A stretch of 64,000 nt of DNA from Escallonia rubra (lineage: Eukaryota > Streptophyta > Magnoliopsida > Escalloniales > Escalloniaceae): contig JAVXUO010002389.1 in assembly GCA_033065855.1 (NCBI GenBank), forward strand, positions 365,001 to 429,000. The letters run 5' to 3'. Position 1 is the first letter of the stretch, and each line of letters begins with the position of its first letter. This document shows positions 1-10,800 of the stretch, one piece after another. A model generated the notes under the pieces. That model saw only the letters and a program-made list of their open reading frames with translations. It was not told the DNA's origin and searched no databases. Both the position numbers and the translations under genes were made by a program.

Positions 1-350
1 AGAAGCTACAGGGGGTCCTAAGAAGGACCTTATGCTCGGCCTCCCTCGTCAATTCGCACGTTCGTTGCTAGGTAGAGCTCAGTCTTCAAGCGCGACCAGT
101 TGTAGCGGTCCTCGAGTTGAAGTGACGGATAAAGAGTGCTTCGCTACATTATTTGATGAAAGACTTACGAAGATGATCCAAGACAGTTTTCTTATGCCCG
201 GACCCAGACTTCAGGTAATACCAATTTTCTCAAGTAGTTATGTATTTTGGTCATTCTATATGTGATCTTGATTTGTATATATTATGTTGAATTATTTGTT
301 AGCGACCGCAGTTCCCCCTTTAGCCATCGCCCTCTGCAGTTGCTAAAGGG
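1..350 (+). other. possible CACTA transposase exon end plus subterminal motif
   Basis: The reading frame is open from the window edge to about base 214, where CAG|GTAATA looks like a splice donor. The predicted peptide has a GGPKK...GL motif followed by an S-rich stretch, faintly like the C-terminal part of plant En/Spm (CACTA) transposases. At 301-350 a pair of inverted motifs (TTTAGCCATCG and CAGTTGCTAAAGGG) resembles the subterminal repeats of the CACTA elements elsewhere in the window. The family call is a weak inference; it could also be the end of an unrelated host exon. Confidence 0.25.
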
Positions 351-1045
351 ACAATTTCTTGTAGAGTTGGGGGGGGGGGGAGGGGCACGTGTGTGTATTG
401 CTGTTTGGACAGTTGTGTGGTGCGTTTATGTGTGTTGTTGTTGGGATAACAGGATTATGAGTGTGTGTGCGGGTAATAGTTGTATGCGGCTATAGGTTGT
501 GTGTACTATGGCTTTCGAAGGCTAAGAATATGAATGAAATAGTGTGGGAAAAGATGGAATTTGGGCTAAGTGTATTTTTGGAGGAAGTGGAGATAAGCAC
601 CTAGAAATTGATTCGCTCAAGTGGAGCTTAAATGGCTTTCAGGGTTCTTTTAGTCGAATGTAGTAGTGTGATCATCGTACCCGATTTTGGTATCGAGGAA
701 ACGCGTAGCATTAGAAGAAATGATGTTTTGATCCATTTAGTGTTTTCTTATATAACGTATATGTGTTTCTATTTCCTAGAGAAAGCGTTGTTTACCAAAA
801 ATTTACTGCTTTTAATGACTCTAGATCGAAGAAAGAATTGTTTATTAAAATATGAACAGCCTTTATCGACAGTTGTTTTTCGTTAAAATTGCACTAGCAG
901 GTAAACAATATTTTTTGTAGAGATTATTATGGAATTTTGATTTGAAAAGTTTAGTGCAAAGTGGGGTGGTCTTTTTTGCATTTACATGCTTTTTATTTGA
1001 AATGTTTCAAAAAAAAAAAGTATCGAAATGTCGTGGGATTGATCC
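351..1045. other. no recognisable gene (about 700 bp)
   Basis: AT-rich sequence with a poly-G run near 370-381 and GT-rich stretches. The short open frames show no family signature. I see nothing that supports a gene here. Confidence 0.5.
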
Positions 1046-1325
1046 GTTTGACAACCAACATGCGCCATTTGGTATTTGTCGGCTCCGGCATGTTAACAAT
1101 ATTGATTTTGCTGGCTCTGGCATCTAAGGGTTTGTCCCTTGTGTAACGACCAACCTATGCCATATGGTAAATACTGGCTCTGGCATCAGATAAAAATAAT
1201 ACCATGTTTAGTATTTCTAGATGATCAACTTCAAAAGTCGAGTATTGTTGGCTCCGACATCTAGGGGTGCGTCCGTTGTTTGACGACTAACTACTATCGT
1301 TTGGTGGTGTTGGCTTCGGCTCCAG
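1046..1325. repeat. degenerate tandem repeat, three copies
   Basis: Three diverged copies of a ~45-bp motif start near 1046, 1140 and 1277. Each begins like GTTTGACAACCAAC, continues with a CCATTTGGT-like block and ends in GGCTCTGGCAT or a variant. Spacing is about 94 and 137 bp, so the array is old and irregular. It lies just upstream of the duplicated fructokinase promoter block. Function unknown. Confidence 0.55.
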
Positions 1326-1369
1326 ATGAAGATTTATTTCCGGTGTCCCAAGTACGTTGCCTGATTCCT

Positions 1370-1765
1370 TTCATCAATGTAATGGATCTGATACAACCAT
1401 AAGGAGGGCTGACTCACTTCACGTCTCAATCATCACTGTGGAGTGTTCTCTTGATCATCATTCCACCTAATGTATTTTTTATTTTTATTTTTGGTGCTTA
1501 TTCCACCTAATGTACTGCGAGATCAAAACTTTAGCATATATCTTGGGACACGTATTGTGCAATATCTTCTCTTCCTTAGATTCTGATTCTATCTTCCTAA
1601 CCTCGTATGTATTTCAACTTGTTCTTCATCTGATTCCCCATATATGTCTTGTCCCTCATTACCTTTTCCTTCTTAAATAAATCCTCAAAAACGCATCAAT
1701 CCTTCACTTTTCTTGTTGCTCACTCTCCAATCTTAATTATTTTCTTAGCCCGCATTTGCCTTTTC
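1370..1765 (+). repeat. fructokinase upstream region, duplicated at about 61.1-61.49 kb (copy A)
   Basis: This block shares a long series of collinear matches with 61110-61490. Examples are AAGGAGGGCT, CACTTCACGTCTCA, GTGGAGTGTTCTCTTGATCA, AAAACTTTAGCAT, TTCTTCCTAACC, GATTCCCCAT and TTCTTAAT-like motifs, in the same order and orientation. A short internal duplication (TTCCACCTAATGT twice, near 1463 and 1501) is present only in this copy. Because it abuts the fructokinase TATA box and 5' leader, it is the natural upstream region of that gene. Confidence 0.8.
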
Positions 1766-1795
1766 TCTCCCTGTTTCTAAACCTCCCACTCCCTG

Positions 1796-1912
1796 TATAA
1801 ACCCCTCCACCCTCCATCTTTCTCTTCACTCTCCTCCCTATTTCCCCTCTCTGCTCTTAAACACACCTTTTTTCTGCTCCTAGAGGCACACACGTACAAC
1901 ACAAGCAGCACC
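1796..1912 (+). promoter_or_regulatory. fructokinase core promoter and 5' leader
   Basis: A TATAAA box lies at 1796-1801, about 112 bp before the ATG at 1913. It is followed by a CT-rich stretch (about 1801-1860), typical of plant Y-patch/leader sequence. The start context is GCACCATGG, a very good plant initiation context. Transcription probably started around 1825-1835; that position is inferred from the TATA spacing only. Confidence 0.6.
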
Positions 1913-3289
1913 ATGGCCCTGAACAATGGAGTCCCGTCATCGTCACCGTCGGGCCTGATCGTGAGCTTCGGCGAGATGCTGATCGACTTCGTCCCCACTG
2001 CCTCCAGCGTGTCTCTGTCCGAGGCACCCGGGTTCCTCAAGCCCCCCGGCGGAGCCCCGGCAAACGTCGCCGTCGCCGTCTCCCGCCTCGGCGGCAGGGC
2101 CGCATTCGTCGGCAAGCTCGGCGACGACGAGTTCGGCCGCATGCTCACCGGAATCCTCGACGAGAACGGCGTCTCCGGCGAGGGCATCACCTTCGACACC
2201 GGCGCCCGCACCGCGCTCTCGCCTTCGTGACGCTGCGCGGCGACGGGTAGCGCGAGTTCATGTTCTACCGGAACCCCAGCGCCGACATGCTGCTGACGCC
2301 CGACGAGCTCAATCGCGAGCTTATTAGATCGGTACGTAAATTTGCTCGACTCTCTGTTTCTTCTGCTTTCATTTGAATCACTTGACACTTTTGCGTAGTT
2401 ATTATTATTATAGCCTGTTTTATTAAAAATTCGAAGCTCTAATTTTCTAACTCCTAGCTTGTTTGTGAGTTATTTTTGTAAGAGAAATGAAAGCAAAAGA
2501 AAGGAAAGTGACTTATTTCTTTTTCTTTTCGTGAGTTTTTAAATAGAGATATATGTAATCAACTAATTGCTAGATTGTGTGTTTTATTTTTATGGTAGTA
2601 TTAACCGGTGAATCATGTTCACGTTTATATTAGTATATTAGTACAGTACGAACTTTATATCACGTCATTGATAACTAATTTGTTTCCTCGCTAGAATCAT
2701 GTTCTTTTTTAAGATTTTTTTTTTTTTATAATCTTCGTTAGAATTATCAAAATGTGGTATAAGGGTATGCATGCAATCTGGTGTCTTTTCTTTTATTTTA
2801 TTTTGAACTTGCAAACAAGATAAAGGAATGATGTTAAACTCACCAACAAGATGAAGGAAATTGTAAGCATACATTTTGTGTGTGTATTTTGCTTAGGATT
2901 CTCTTGATGTTTTGGCAATCTGTTTGGTGTCTAAAAAAGTTTTGGTTCTTATTTTGATTGTACGACGATAGCTACGGCTGCTGTCAAGTGTCAACCGATA
3001 AATACTCACTAATTGTACTTCGTTTATGTTCAACAAACGAATGTCATAAACAACTCATGGACGAGCAAACATAATTGTCTCCAATAGTTAAATTCAGAAA
3101 TAATTACCAAAATAAAGAATAGCTACAATCGGGTACTAACACACTTTATATATTACCTGTTTTTTCAACCCAAATCATGGGCTACCTCACACTTAGGTGG
3201 TCGACGACTATATTTACCAGAAATTACTATCTTTTTCTTTTTTTTCATTTTTGATGCTTCGATAAATTGGAGATTAAGTTGATACTTTA

Positions 3290-4640
3290 GTTAGTACTAG
3301 CCCAGAATCTCGTGCCAAGCACGGGACGTTTATTAACAGTAATTTATTTTAGTAGTTTTGAAATGCATAATAAAATATATTGCACAATTTTATTATTTTA
3401 AAGAGTTTTTTCCCCCCCTAAATACTTATATATGGGATATAATCAATTTGGTGGTAGTGATGTCTTATTTAAAAATGCTGACTTACAATTCGTTTATTAA
3501 ATCTATGTATCACATTATTAACGGTGACTATATTATGCATGTTACGTATACTATATATATATATATATATGAATAATGATAGAACATTTAACTCAATTAG
3601 AACGTCATTTTTTTCCCTTCCAAATCTAATATGTTATTTTCGTCTTTTCTCGATATATGAATTTGTATATTCACATTAAGAGTGATTTTAAGAATATAAT
3701 AGTCAATTTTAAGTCATAATAAGTTAGTGTATTGATTAGGTTGAATTCTAAAATGTTTAAAATTAATTTTTAAATTATACAATCCTCATTATTCTTGCAA
3801 AATTAATCAAATTTAAATCAAAATGCACCTATCAAAATCATTTTTAGATCCCTTTTTTTCTAAGTCTCGTACGTTATTTAATCTTAGTTATAACACTTAT
3901 TTTTTCTTTTAAATCAAAAGTATTATTTTCGTTTTATATATATATGAGTTTTTATATTCATATTAGAGAGTAGTTTTAAAGATACAATAGTCAATATTAA
4001 GTCCTAGTAAGTTAGTACAATGATAATGTTGAGTTTTAGAATGATTAGAATTAGTTTTTTGAATTTTAAGGACATAGTTGTAAAAAAGAAGTCTTAATAG
4101 ATTAGTAAGGACATAGTTGTAAAAAATAATTCTTAATAGATTAGTATATTGATTAAGTAGAATTTTAGAATGATTGATCACGTTTTTTATTCTAAATCTC
4201 ACAAGTTATTGTTTGGGTCAATGGATTTTAATTTTTAAATTCTTTTAAGGACATAATTATCAAAATGAAGTCTTTATAGACTAGTATATTGATTAGAATG
4301 ATTAGAATTAGTTTTTAAATTAATTTCTTCTTCTAAATCGTAAGTATTATTTTCGTTTTTTATATTTATGAGTTTTTATATTCATATTAGAGAGTAGTTT
4401 TAAAGATACAATAGTCAATATTTAATCTTAATAAGTTAGTATAATGATAAGGTTGAGTTTTAGAATGATTAGAATTAATTTTTGAATTTTAAAGACATAA
4501 TTGTCAAAAGGAAGTCTTAATACATTAGTATATTGATTAGGTAGAATTTTAGATTGATTAGAATTAGTTTTTAAATTAAATAAGACTTACTTATATAGAA
4601 GTTATTTAATCTTAAAGGAAAGATACGATGATGTGTCATA
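3290..4640. repeat. AT-rich degenerate repeat field in intron 1
   Basis: A block at 3948-4083 (TTTTTATATTCATATTAGAG..., through GAATGATTAGAATTAG) recurs at 4370-4504, about 422 bp later, with roughly ten differences. A third, more diverged copy starts near 3655. Shorter sub-units with GAAGTCTTAATAGATTAGTA recur between copies. At 3300-3330 the sequence CTCGTGCCAAGCACGGGA can form a small hairpin of a kind seen in plant low-copy repeats. No transposon family is assigned. Confidence 0.6.
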
Positions 4641-4712
4641 TAAAAAAACGATAATGTGTCGCGAAAAAAAGTTATCAATGTCTTTTTTGCTTCGCTTATT
4701 ATATATTATATA

Positions 4713-6115
4713 GGAAAAAATTTTGCTGCTGACTTAGAAGTAGCCTCATCCTGCTACCCTCCACGTGGCGACATCTCATTGGTCCAGCAAACCAGCTGTC
4801 ACTCTCCTTGCACGTGATCTACCAGGAAGACTTAACGGAATAGCACCGTTAAACGCATATCTGAAATTTCGGCGTGAACGGTCATCACTTAGGTAGTCTC
4901 TCTCTCTCTCTCCATCTTCTTCCACACTCCAAACGTTGCTCCTCTCAAGTGATCGATTGGTGTTGTTAATTTGACGACTGTTAAATTTCTGGGATCCAAA
5001 CATTCCTAGCAGAAAACTCTCTCTCACGTCCACACTCCAAAAATTGCTCCTCTCAAGTGATCGATTGGTGTTGTTAATTTGAAGACTGGTAAATTTCTGG
5101 GATCCAAACATTCCGAGCAGAAAATGGAGAGGAAATTGTGGAGAAGGTACTGAACAGAATATTGTGAGATAGTTTCTCCACAATAGGAAATTGCTGGGAA
5201 AGGAAAGGGAAGTTATGAGAAATTTGTATCATATGCATTTGATTCTTGAGAAATTAAAGCAACAGTAAACTTCATGATTCTTGGGGGTTACGGTTAGGTT
5301 TCTAGCAGCTTTAATTTATAAAGCTTCTAGTCTCTTTTGATGCTCCCACTTCCTTAATATGTGCTCATCAAGCCTAGATCTTTGGGGAGACTTGATGATT
5401 TTCCCCCATGTTTTCTTCTGGATACAAGGAAAAGATGATGACCAAGAAGTATTTACCTCCGGCATCACCTCTGGTGGGGGAAATTGAACCCAGCAAAAAC
5501 TTGATAGTGATTATTAGTGGACAGAGATGAAAATCCACAAAGATTTGTTGGGTTCAGCTAACCATTTCATGAAAATCCCACCAACAGTTTCTGGAGTTTG
5601 AACAAGAGGAAGAAGATTGGAATGAAGAGAGAGAGAGTCCTTATTCCTGCAATTGATCGATGGTCTCACTGCTGATATGAGTGTCCCCTCTCTTATTCTT
5701 CCCCTCTTATTTTTATCGTTCTTGCACTCAATTAATTTAGACCTCCTCGTTGCTGATATGAATTGATCGATGGTCTCACTGCTGATAGAGTCTTCAATGT
5801 AAACAAGAGATAACGGATGGAGTGTGGAGTGTGGAGTGTGGACGGCGGGACGAAGACGATGGGAAGTAGAAAGCAGTTTTTGGAGTGTGGACGGAGAAAT
5901 AAGATGGGGAGAGAGAGAGAGAGAGAGAGAGAGCTACGTGATTACCATTTCCACTGGAATTACAAGAATGCTGTTAACGGTGATATTCCGTTTAGCGTCA
6001 CCACGTAGATCACGTGCTAGGAGCTTGACTGCTGGTTTTCTCGACCAATGACATGATGCCACGTGGAAGGGAAGCAGGATGAGGCTGGTTCTTGATGAGC
6101 AGCAAAATTTTTTCC
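4713..6115. mobile_element. Mutator-like (MULE) non-autonomous element, 1403 bp
   Basis: The ends are long inverted repeats. GGAAAAAATTTTGCTGCT at 4713 pairs with the reverse complement of the right end at 6115, and the match continues about 200 bp inward, including ATGAGGCTGG, CACGTGG, CATTGGTC and ACGTGATC blocks. A perfect 9-bp direct repeat TATTATATA flanks it (4704-4712 and 6116-6124), the size typical of Mutator. No transposase is present. The interior is moderately GC-balanced, unlike the surrounding intron, so capture of host sequence (Pack-MULE) is possible but unproven. Confidence 0.85.
4939..5124. repeat. 107-bp tandem duplication inside the MULE
   Basis: The segment starting GCTCCTCTCAAGTGATCGAT at about 4939 is repeated at about 5046, ending with GATCCAAACATTCC and GAGCAGAAAA-like sequence. 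The copies differ at only a few bases, so the duplication is recent relative to the element's TIR divergence. Confidence 0.75.
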
Positions 6116-6502
6116 TATTATATATAGATTGCTTCGAATTTAATGGGATTTGTTTACTTCTGACTGTAGGCTAAAGTTTTCCATTACGGATCGATAAGTT
6201 TGATTGTGGAGCCATGCAGATCAGCCCACCTAAAGGCTATGAAGGTGGCAAAGAATGCAGGTGCCCTGCTCTCTTATGACCCAAACCTCCGGCTGCCGCT
6301 GTGGCCATCGCCCGAGGAGGCGCGTAAGCAGATCATGAGCATCTGGGACAAGGCAGACGTGATCAAGGTCAACGAGGTCGAGCTTGAGTTTCTCACTGGC
6401 AGTGACAGAATTAATGATGAATCGGCGATGTCCTTGTGGCACCCCAATTTGAAGCTCCTCTTGGTTACCCTTGGAGAGAAGGGGTGCAGATATTACACTA
6501 AG

Positions 6503-7155
6503 GTATGCAAATGCTGCTCTCTAACTTGTTTCTGAATGTAAAAGCTTCAATAGGTAGGTAGGTGAGGGATGGAAATGCTACATTTCCAGTCGTACTCTCG
6601 GTCTCTTACTCATGGTGCAAATCATGTTACTGCAACAAAGTAGTGGAGTCTGACTCCTCACCTTGACTTTGAAGCTTGACTTTGAAGGAACTATGATCAG
6701 GATGCTGGTTCCGGAAAACCCTAATCCCTACTCAGAAAATTGGATCTTTGCTTCAGCTTATCCTTTTGGGATCATCCCAGATCTCACCTCACCTAATTTG
6801 ACCAGGCATTGTTAATTTGGAATCATAAGATGGTAACGAATTGGCCATTTTGTTGGTTGACTCGTTGGAAATGTGAACATACTACCCTTTAGTTGGCGCA
6901 GGATCAAATTTTGTGCAAGCCAAGCCTACCACTTGGCCTAAAAGTTCAAAACTACGGGGTGCTTTACATTTGAAGCTTTACTAGCTAATAATAACCACTT
7001 ACCTAAAAGTCCAAAGCTAAGGGGTGCTTTACGTTTGAAGCTTTACTAGCTAATAACCACTTACAGAAAAGTCCGAATTCCAACAATTGCATGAAACTCT
7101 TTCTAGGCCTAACAGTTTTCCCCCCCCCCCCCCCCCCCCTTTATGCACAATGCAG
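6503..7155 (+). other. fructokinase intron 2 with tandem repeat and poly-C tract
   Basis: The donor is AAG|GTATGC and the acceptor is ATGCAG|AACTTCC. A 62-65-bp unit (CCTAAAAGTTCAAAACTACG... to ...AACCACTTA) occurs at about 6937-7001 and 7002-7063, with a third truncated start after it. A run of about 20 C residues (7120-7139) sits directly before the acceptor and forms its pyrimidine tract. Length variation in such a run is a common sequencing problem but is outside coding sequence here. Confidence 0.7.
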
Positions 7156-7633
7156 AACTTCCATGGATCTGTGGACGCTTTCCATGTTACAGCAGTTGAT
7201 ACAACAGGAGCTGGTGACTCGTTCGTCGGTGCGCTCTTATGCAAGATTGTCGACAACCAATCTGTACTCGAGGTAACTATATTTAGTATTCCATATCGCG
7301 TTCAAATCCTCTATTTTGACAGTTAATTTCTGTAACAAATGAGACTTTAGATGGTTGAGCTAATTATGATTGGGATGGATGGTAAAATGCAGGATGAAGC
7401 AAGGTTGAAGGAAATACTTAGGTTTGCATGTGCGTGTGGAGCCATCACCACCACCCAAAAAGGAGCTATCCCTGCACTTCCCACGGAGTCCCAAGTCCTC
7501 AATCTTCTTAATGGCGATTGGTGGTCCTGGATGCGATTAAACTGGCGACGATTGGTAACTTTAGCATGGATATAGGAATATGATCAGAGGACATGTATGG
7601 GATGTGTTGAACCGAGGGAATAAAGATACAAGG

Positions 7634-7809
7634 TGTTAAGATTATTTAGTGTAAGATTGTATGTAGTCAAGGGGTTGTATTGTTATTTTTCCTAATCTAG
7701 AATATTCTTTAGGGTTTCCTAGTCCTTGTAGGATTCTACATCTATGCCTATATAAAGGCTCTTTGTACATATTATGTGATATACAAGCAATATATCTTCT
7801 CTTCTAACA
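7634..7809 (+). repeat. Copia-1 5' LTR
   Basis: Starts TGTTAAGATT and ends CTTCTAACA, with the primer-binding site beginning at 7810. No partner LTR is found in the window. Confidence 0.8.
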
Positions 7810-10800
7810 TGGTACCAGAGCTGTGACGATCCGACCAGCTATCTGCCGCCCAAGCCACCGCCCACGGTTACTGTTCATCAACCTCTTCCGCTCAAAAAAA
7901 AAAATTCCCTTTCTCCCATTCTTGTTGCCTCTGTCGAAATCCTTTAGCCCAAACCCTAATCCAACACCACCATAAGACTCCTTTTTCTTCATCGATCAAA
8001 ACGCCGCCAACCACGCTACCAGGTTCGTCGCCACACGCCACCAAAAGTTTTGCTGTCAGATTCACGTGCTTTCACGCGCCACCACGCGCTCCCATGCTCT
8101 TCAACGCCCCAGACTCGCCCACACGACTCACGTGCCCACGTGACCCACTCTTCAGATTTGCTGGGCTGATCCACGGTCCATTTATTGACCTGCCCGCCTG
8201 ACCCATATCCGAACCGCTTAGACCAATTTTTTTTATTTTAACTGGTTCGCTTGATTTTGACCCAGTTTTCTCAGATCCCAGACCGGTTCCCACCTTTTCT
8301 TATCATTCTAAACTCATCCTCGCCCTCCGTTCGTCCAAAATCCATTCATATCTTTTATTTATTTATTAGCCTCTCCTTCGGTTCCTTTATTATCTCTTTC
8401 TCATCTCTTTTGCTTGGATACTTCAATGGATCCTGCTCAGTCTATTTATATCATCCTTGATGGTTCTAATTATATTTTATGGGCCCAAGCTATGCGTAGC
8501 TTCATCAAAGGTAAGAAATTGTGGCGCTACCTTACTGGCGATATTACTATACCCGTCAAAACTGCAGATGAACCTCAATTAAAGTGCGATGAAAGACTTG
8601 ACGATTGGGATAGCAAAAATTATCAGATAATCACCTGGTTCAGCAATACCTCTGTTCCGTCTATCTATCAACAGTTTGGTCGTTATAATACTGCCAAAGA
8701 AATTTGGGATTTTTGGCTCAGCGATACACTACAGCAGATCTTGCTCATCGGTATCAGCTTCATGATTCCTTCACCGGATGAAACAAGAGCTTGGTCAGTC
8801 TATCAATAGCTTTCTTTCTCAGATGCAAGGGATTTGGGATCAACTGGCATTTTCAGAACAATCATGGACTTGTTCTGAGGATTCAGCTCATTTTATTCTT
8901 TACCGGGACCACCTTCATCTTATCCAGTTTCTTATGTCTCTTACTGATGCTTATGAATCTGTCTGAAGCTCCCTTCTGCATTGGAGTCCATTACCTACCC
9001 TAGACAATGTTGTTGCTGAACTTCTTTCTGAAGAAACTCGTCGAGGCCTTCTGCAGACCCGTCGTCCTAATACTGTTCTTACTGCTCCTTCCCGACCTTC
9101 ACACTTCTCTTCACCCTCCTCAGCTTCGAGACGTTCGTCATCTTCTTCCTTTCAGCAGGAATGTCGGTACTACCATGAGTTTGGTCATAAGACTCTTAAT
9201 TGCCCTGTACGCTCTTGCAGACTATGTCGTAAGATTGGCACTGGTCACTTCCCACAAGACTGTCCTCGTAACCCTGAAAAATGGTCCAAGAATTCTAGTT
9301 CAACTGGTGTTCCACCAAAACCAGGGCTTCCGTCTAGGTTCAAGCCCCCCTCCCACTCTGCTACTGCTGCTGATGATGTACTGAACGATTCTTCGTCTTC
9401 CATTTTCTCGGTTAATGATGTTGCTGAAATAGTAAAGCAAATCATGTCTAACTCTGGTACTCCGTCTTCCTCTGCTCTTCCAGTTACTTTAGGTAACTCT
9501 TCTTGGTATTTTGATTCTGGGTGCTGCAATCATATGACATCTGATCCTTTTTCCTTTGTCTCCAAACAACATTTGCCCCACTATCCACTCATTCATACTG
9601 CCTATGGTTCTCATATGCATGTTAATCATGTTGGTCATGTCTCTACATCTACCTTGTCTCTTCCTGTTACTTACTTTATCCCTTCTCTTAAGTTAAACCT
9701 TATATCTGTTGGTCAACTTTGTGATCTTGGTTTTGACATACACTTTTCTCGTACTGGTTGTCGTGTGCAGGATCCAGAGACGGGCCAAACTATTGGGATC
9801 GGCCGTAAAGTTGGACGATTGTTTGAACTCATCAATTTATCCATCCCTCATCGTTCTACCATTTCACCTCAATTTGCTGCCTCTGTTACTTCACATAATT
9901 CTCTTGAGTTGTGGCATTCTCGTTTAGGTCATGTTTCATTCTCTCGGCTACATCCTCTAGTATCTAGTGGTTTGTTAGGTGTCGTCAGTTCTAAAAATTT
10001 TGATTGTTTACCATGTCAGCTTTCTAAAGAAACTGCACTTCCATGTCATTTAAGTACTTCAGTTTCTTCTCTTCCATTTGATCTCGTTCACTCTGATATT
10101 TGGGGGACTTCTCCATACACTACTATGGGAGGATCCAAATATTTTGTTATTTTTATTGATGACTATTCTCGTTTTACATGGTTATATTTGATGCGCAATC
10201 GATTTGAATTATCTCAAATATATCATACGTTTGTTACCATTGTCAAAACTCAATTTTCTCGCAATATTAAGCTTTTTCGTACTGATAATGCCATGGAATA
10301 CAAATCAGAAGAATTTCTCCAGCTTCTTCAAAAAGATGGAACCATTACTCATAGATCGTGTCCCAGTACTTCTCAACAAAATGGGCGTGCTGAACGCAAA
10401 CATCGACATATTCTCGACACTGTTCGTACTGTGCTTATTCCTGCCTCGTGTTCTGAAAATTTTTGGGGGGAAGCTACTCTTACGGCTGTCTATACCATCA
10501 ATCATGTTCCATCTCCCACAATCGGTAATCAGACTCCCTATGATCGTCTATATGGGTCCTCTCCCGACTATAGTATGCTTAAAGTCTTTGTTGTGCTTGT
10601 TTTGTTCTTCTCCAACCCCACGAGCGTACAAAATTTGAACCTCGTGCATGTCTTTGCTATTTCATAGGGTATGGTATTGAACATAAGGGATATCGGTGTT
10701 GGGATCCCATCTCTAATCGTTTACGTATTTCTCGTCATGTTATTTTCTGGGAACATAAGATGTTATCCTCTCTCTCTTCTTTTCATTTACCTCCTTCATC

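Larger units (their letters stand above)
2332..6169 (+). other. fructokinase intron 1 (expanded, about 3.8 kb)
   Basis: The donor is TCG|GTACGT and the acceptor is CTGTAG|GCTAAAG; the phase is 0, and exon 2 resumes with AKVFHYGSI as in the family. The first ~950 bp (2332-3290) are AT-rich with no recognised element. From 3290 the intron holds a CTCGTGCCAAGCACGGGAC hairpin-like motif, an AT-rich repeat field, then a complete Mutator-type element. The inserted material accounts for most of the length. Confidence 0.75.
1913..7575 (+). pseudogene. fructokinase (pfkB carbohydrate kinase), broken in exon 1
   Basis: Fructokinase phosphorylates fructose to fructose-6-phosphate with ATP; plant enzymes are cytosolic or plastidial, and no transit peptide is obvious here. 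Exons are 1913-2331, 6170-6502, 7156-7272 and 7393-7575, all with GT-AG borders. Exon 1 carries the N-terminal GEMLIDFVP and the first pfkB signature around [16 protein letters not shown]. Exon 2 has [20 protein letters not shown] and LLVTLGEKG. Exon 3 has the second pfkB signature [14 protein letters not shown] with the catalytic Asp. Exon 4 has [19 protein letters not shown]. In exon 1 an extra TC near 2217-2220 shifts the frame by two bases, and TAG at 2248-2250 replaces the expected GAG (Glu). Exons 2 to 4 show no lesion. The C-terminus runs about 19 residues past the usual ...LLNG end. Total coding length (about 349 codons) is slightly above the family's usual ~330. Introns are retained, so it is not a retrocopy. 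Two assembly errors in exon 1 are the alternative explanation. Confidence 0.88.

Noticed and set aside
1777-2388. 203-residue minus-strand open frame over fructokinase exon 1
   Set aside because: It is a GC-driven shadow of exon 1 with no family signature; the plus strand explains the sequence.
5817-6051. Overlapping 60-75-residue frames at the MULE right end
   Set aside because: They are translations of a GAGA microsatellite and the terminal inverted repeat.
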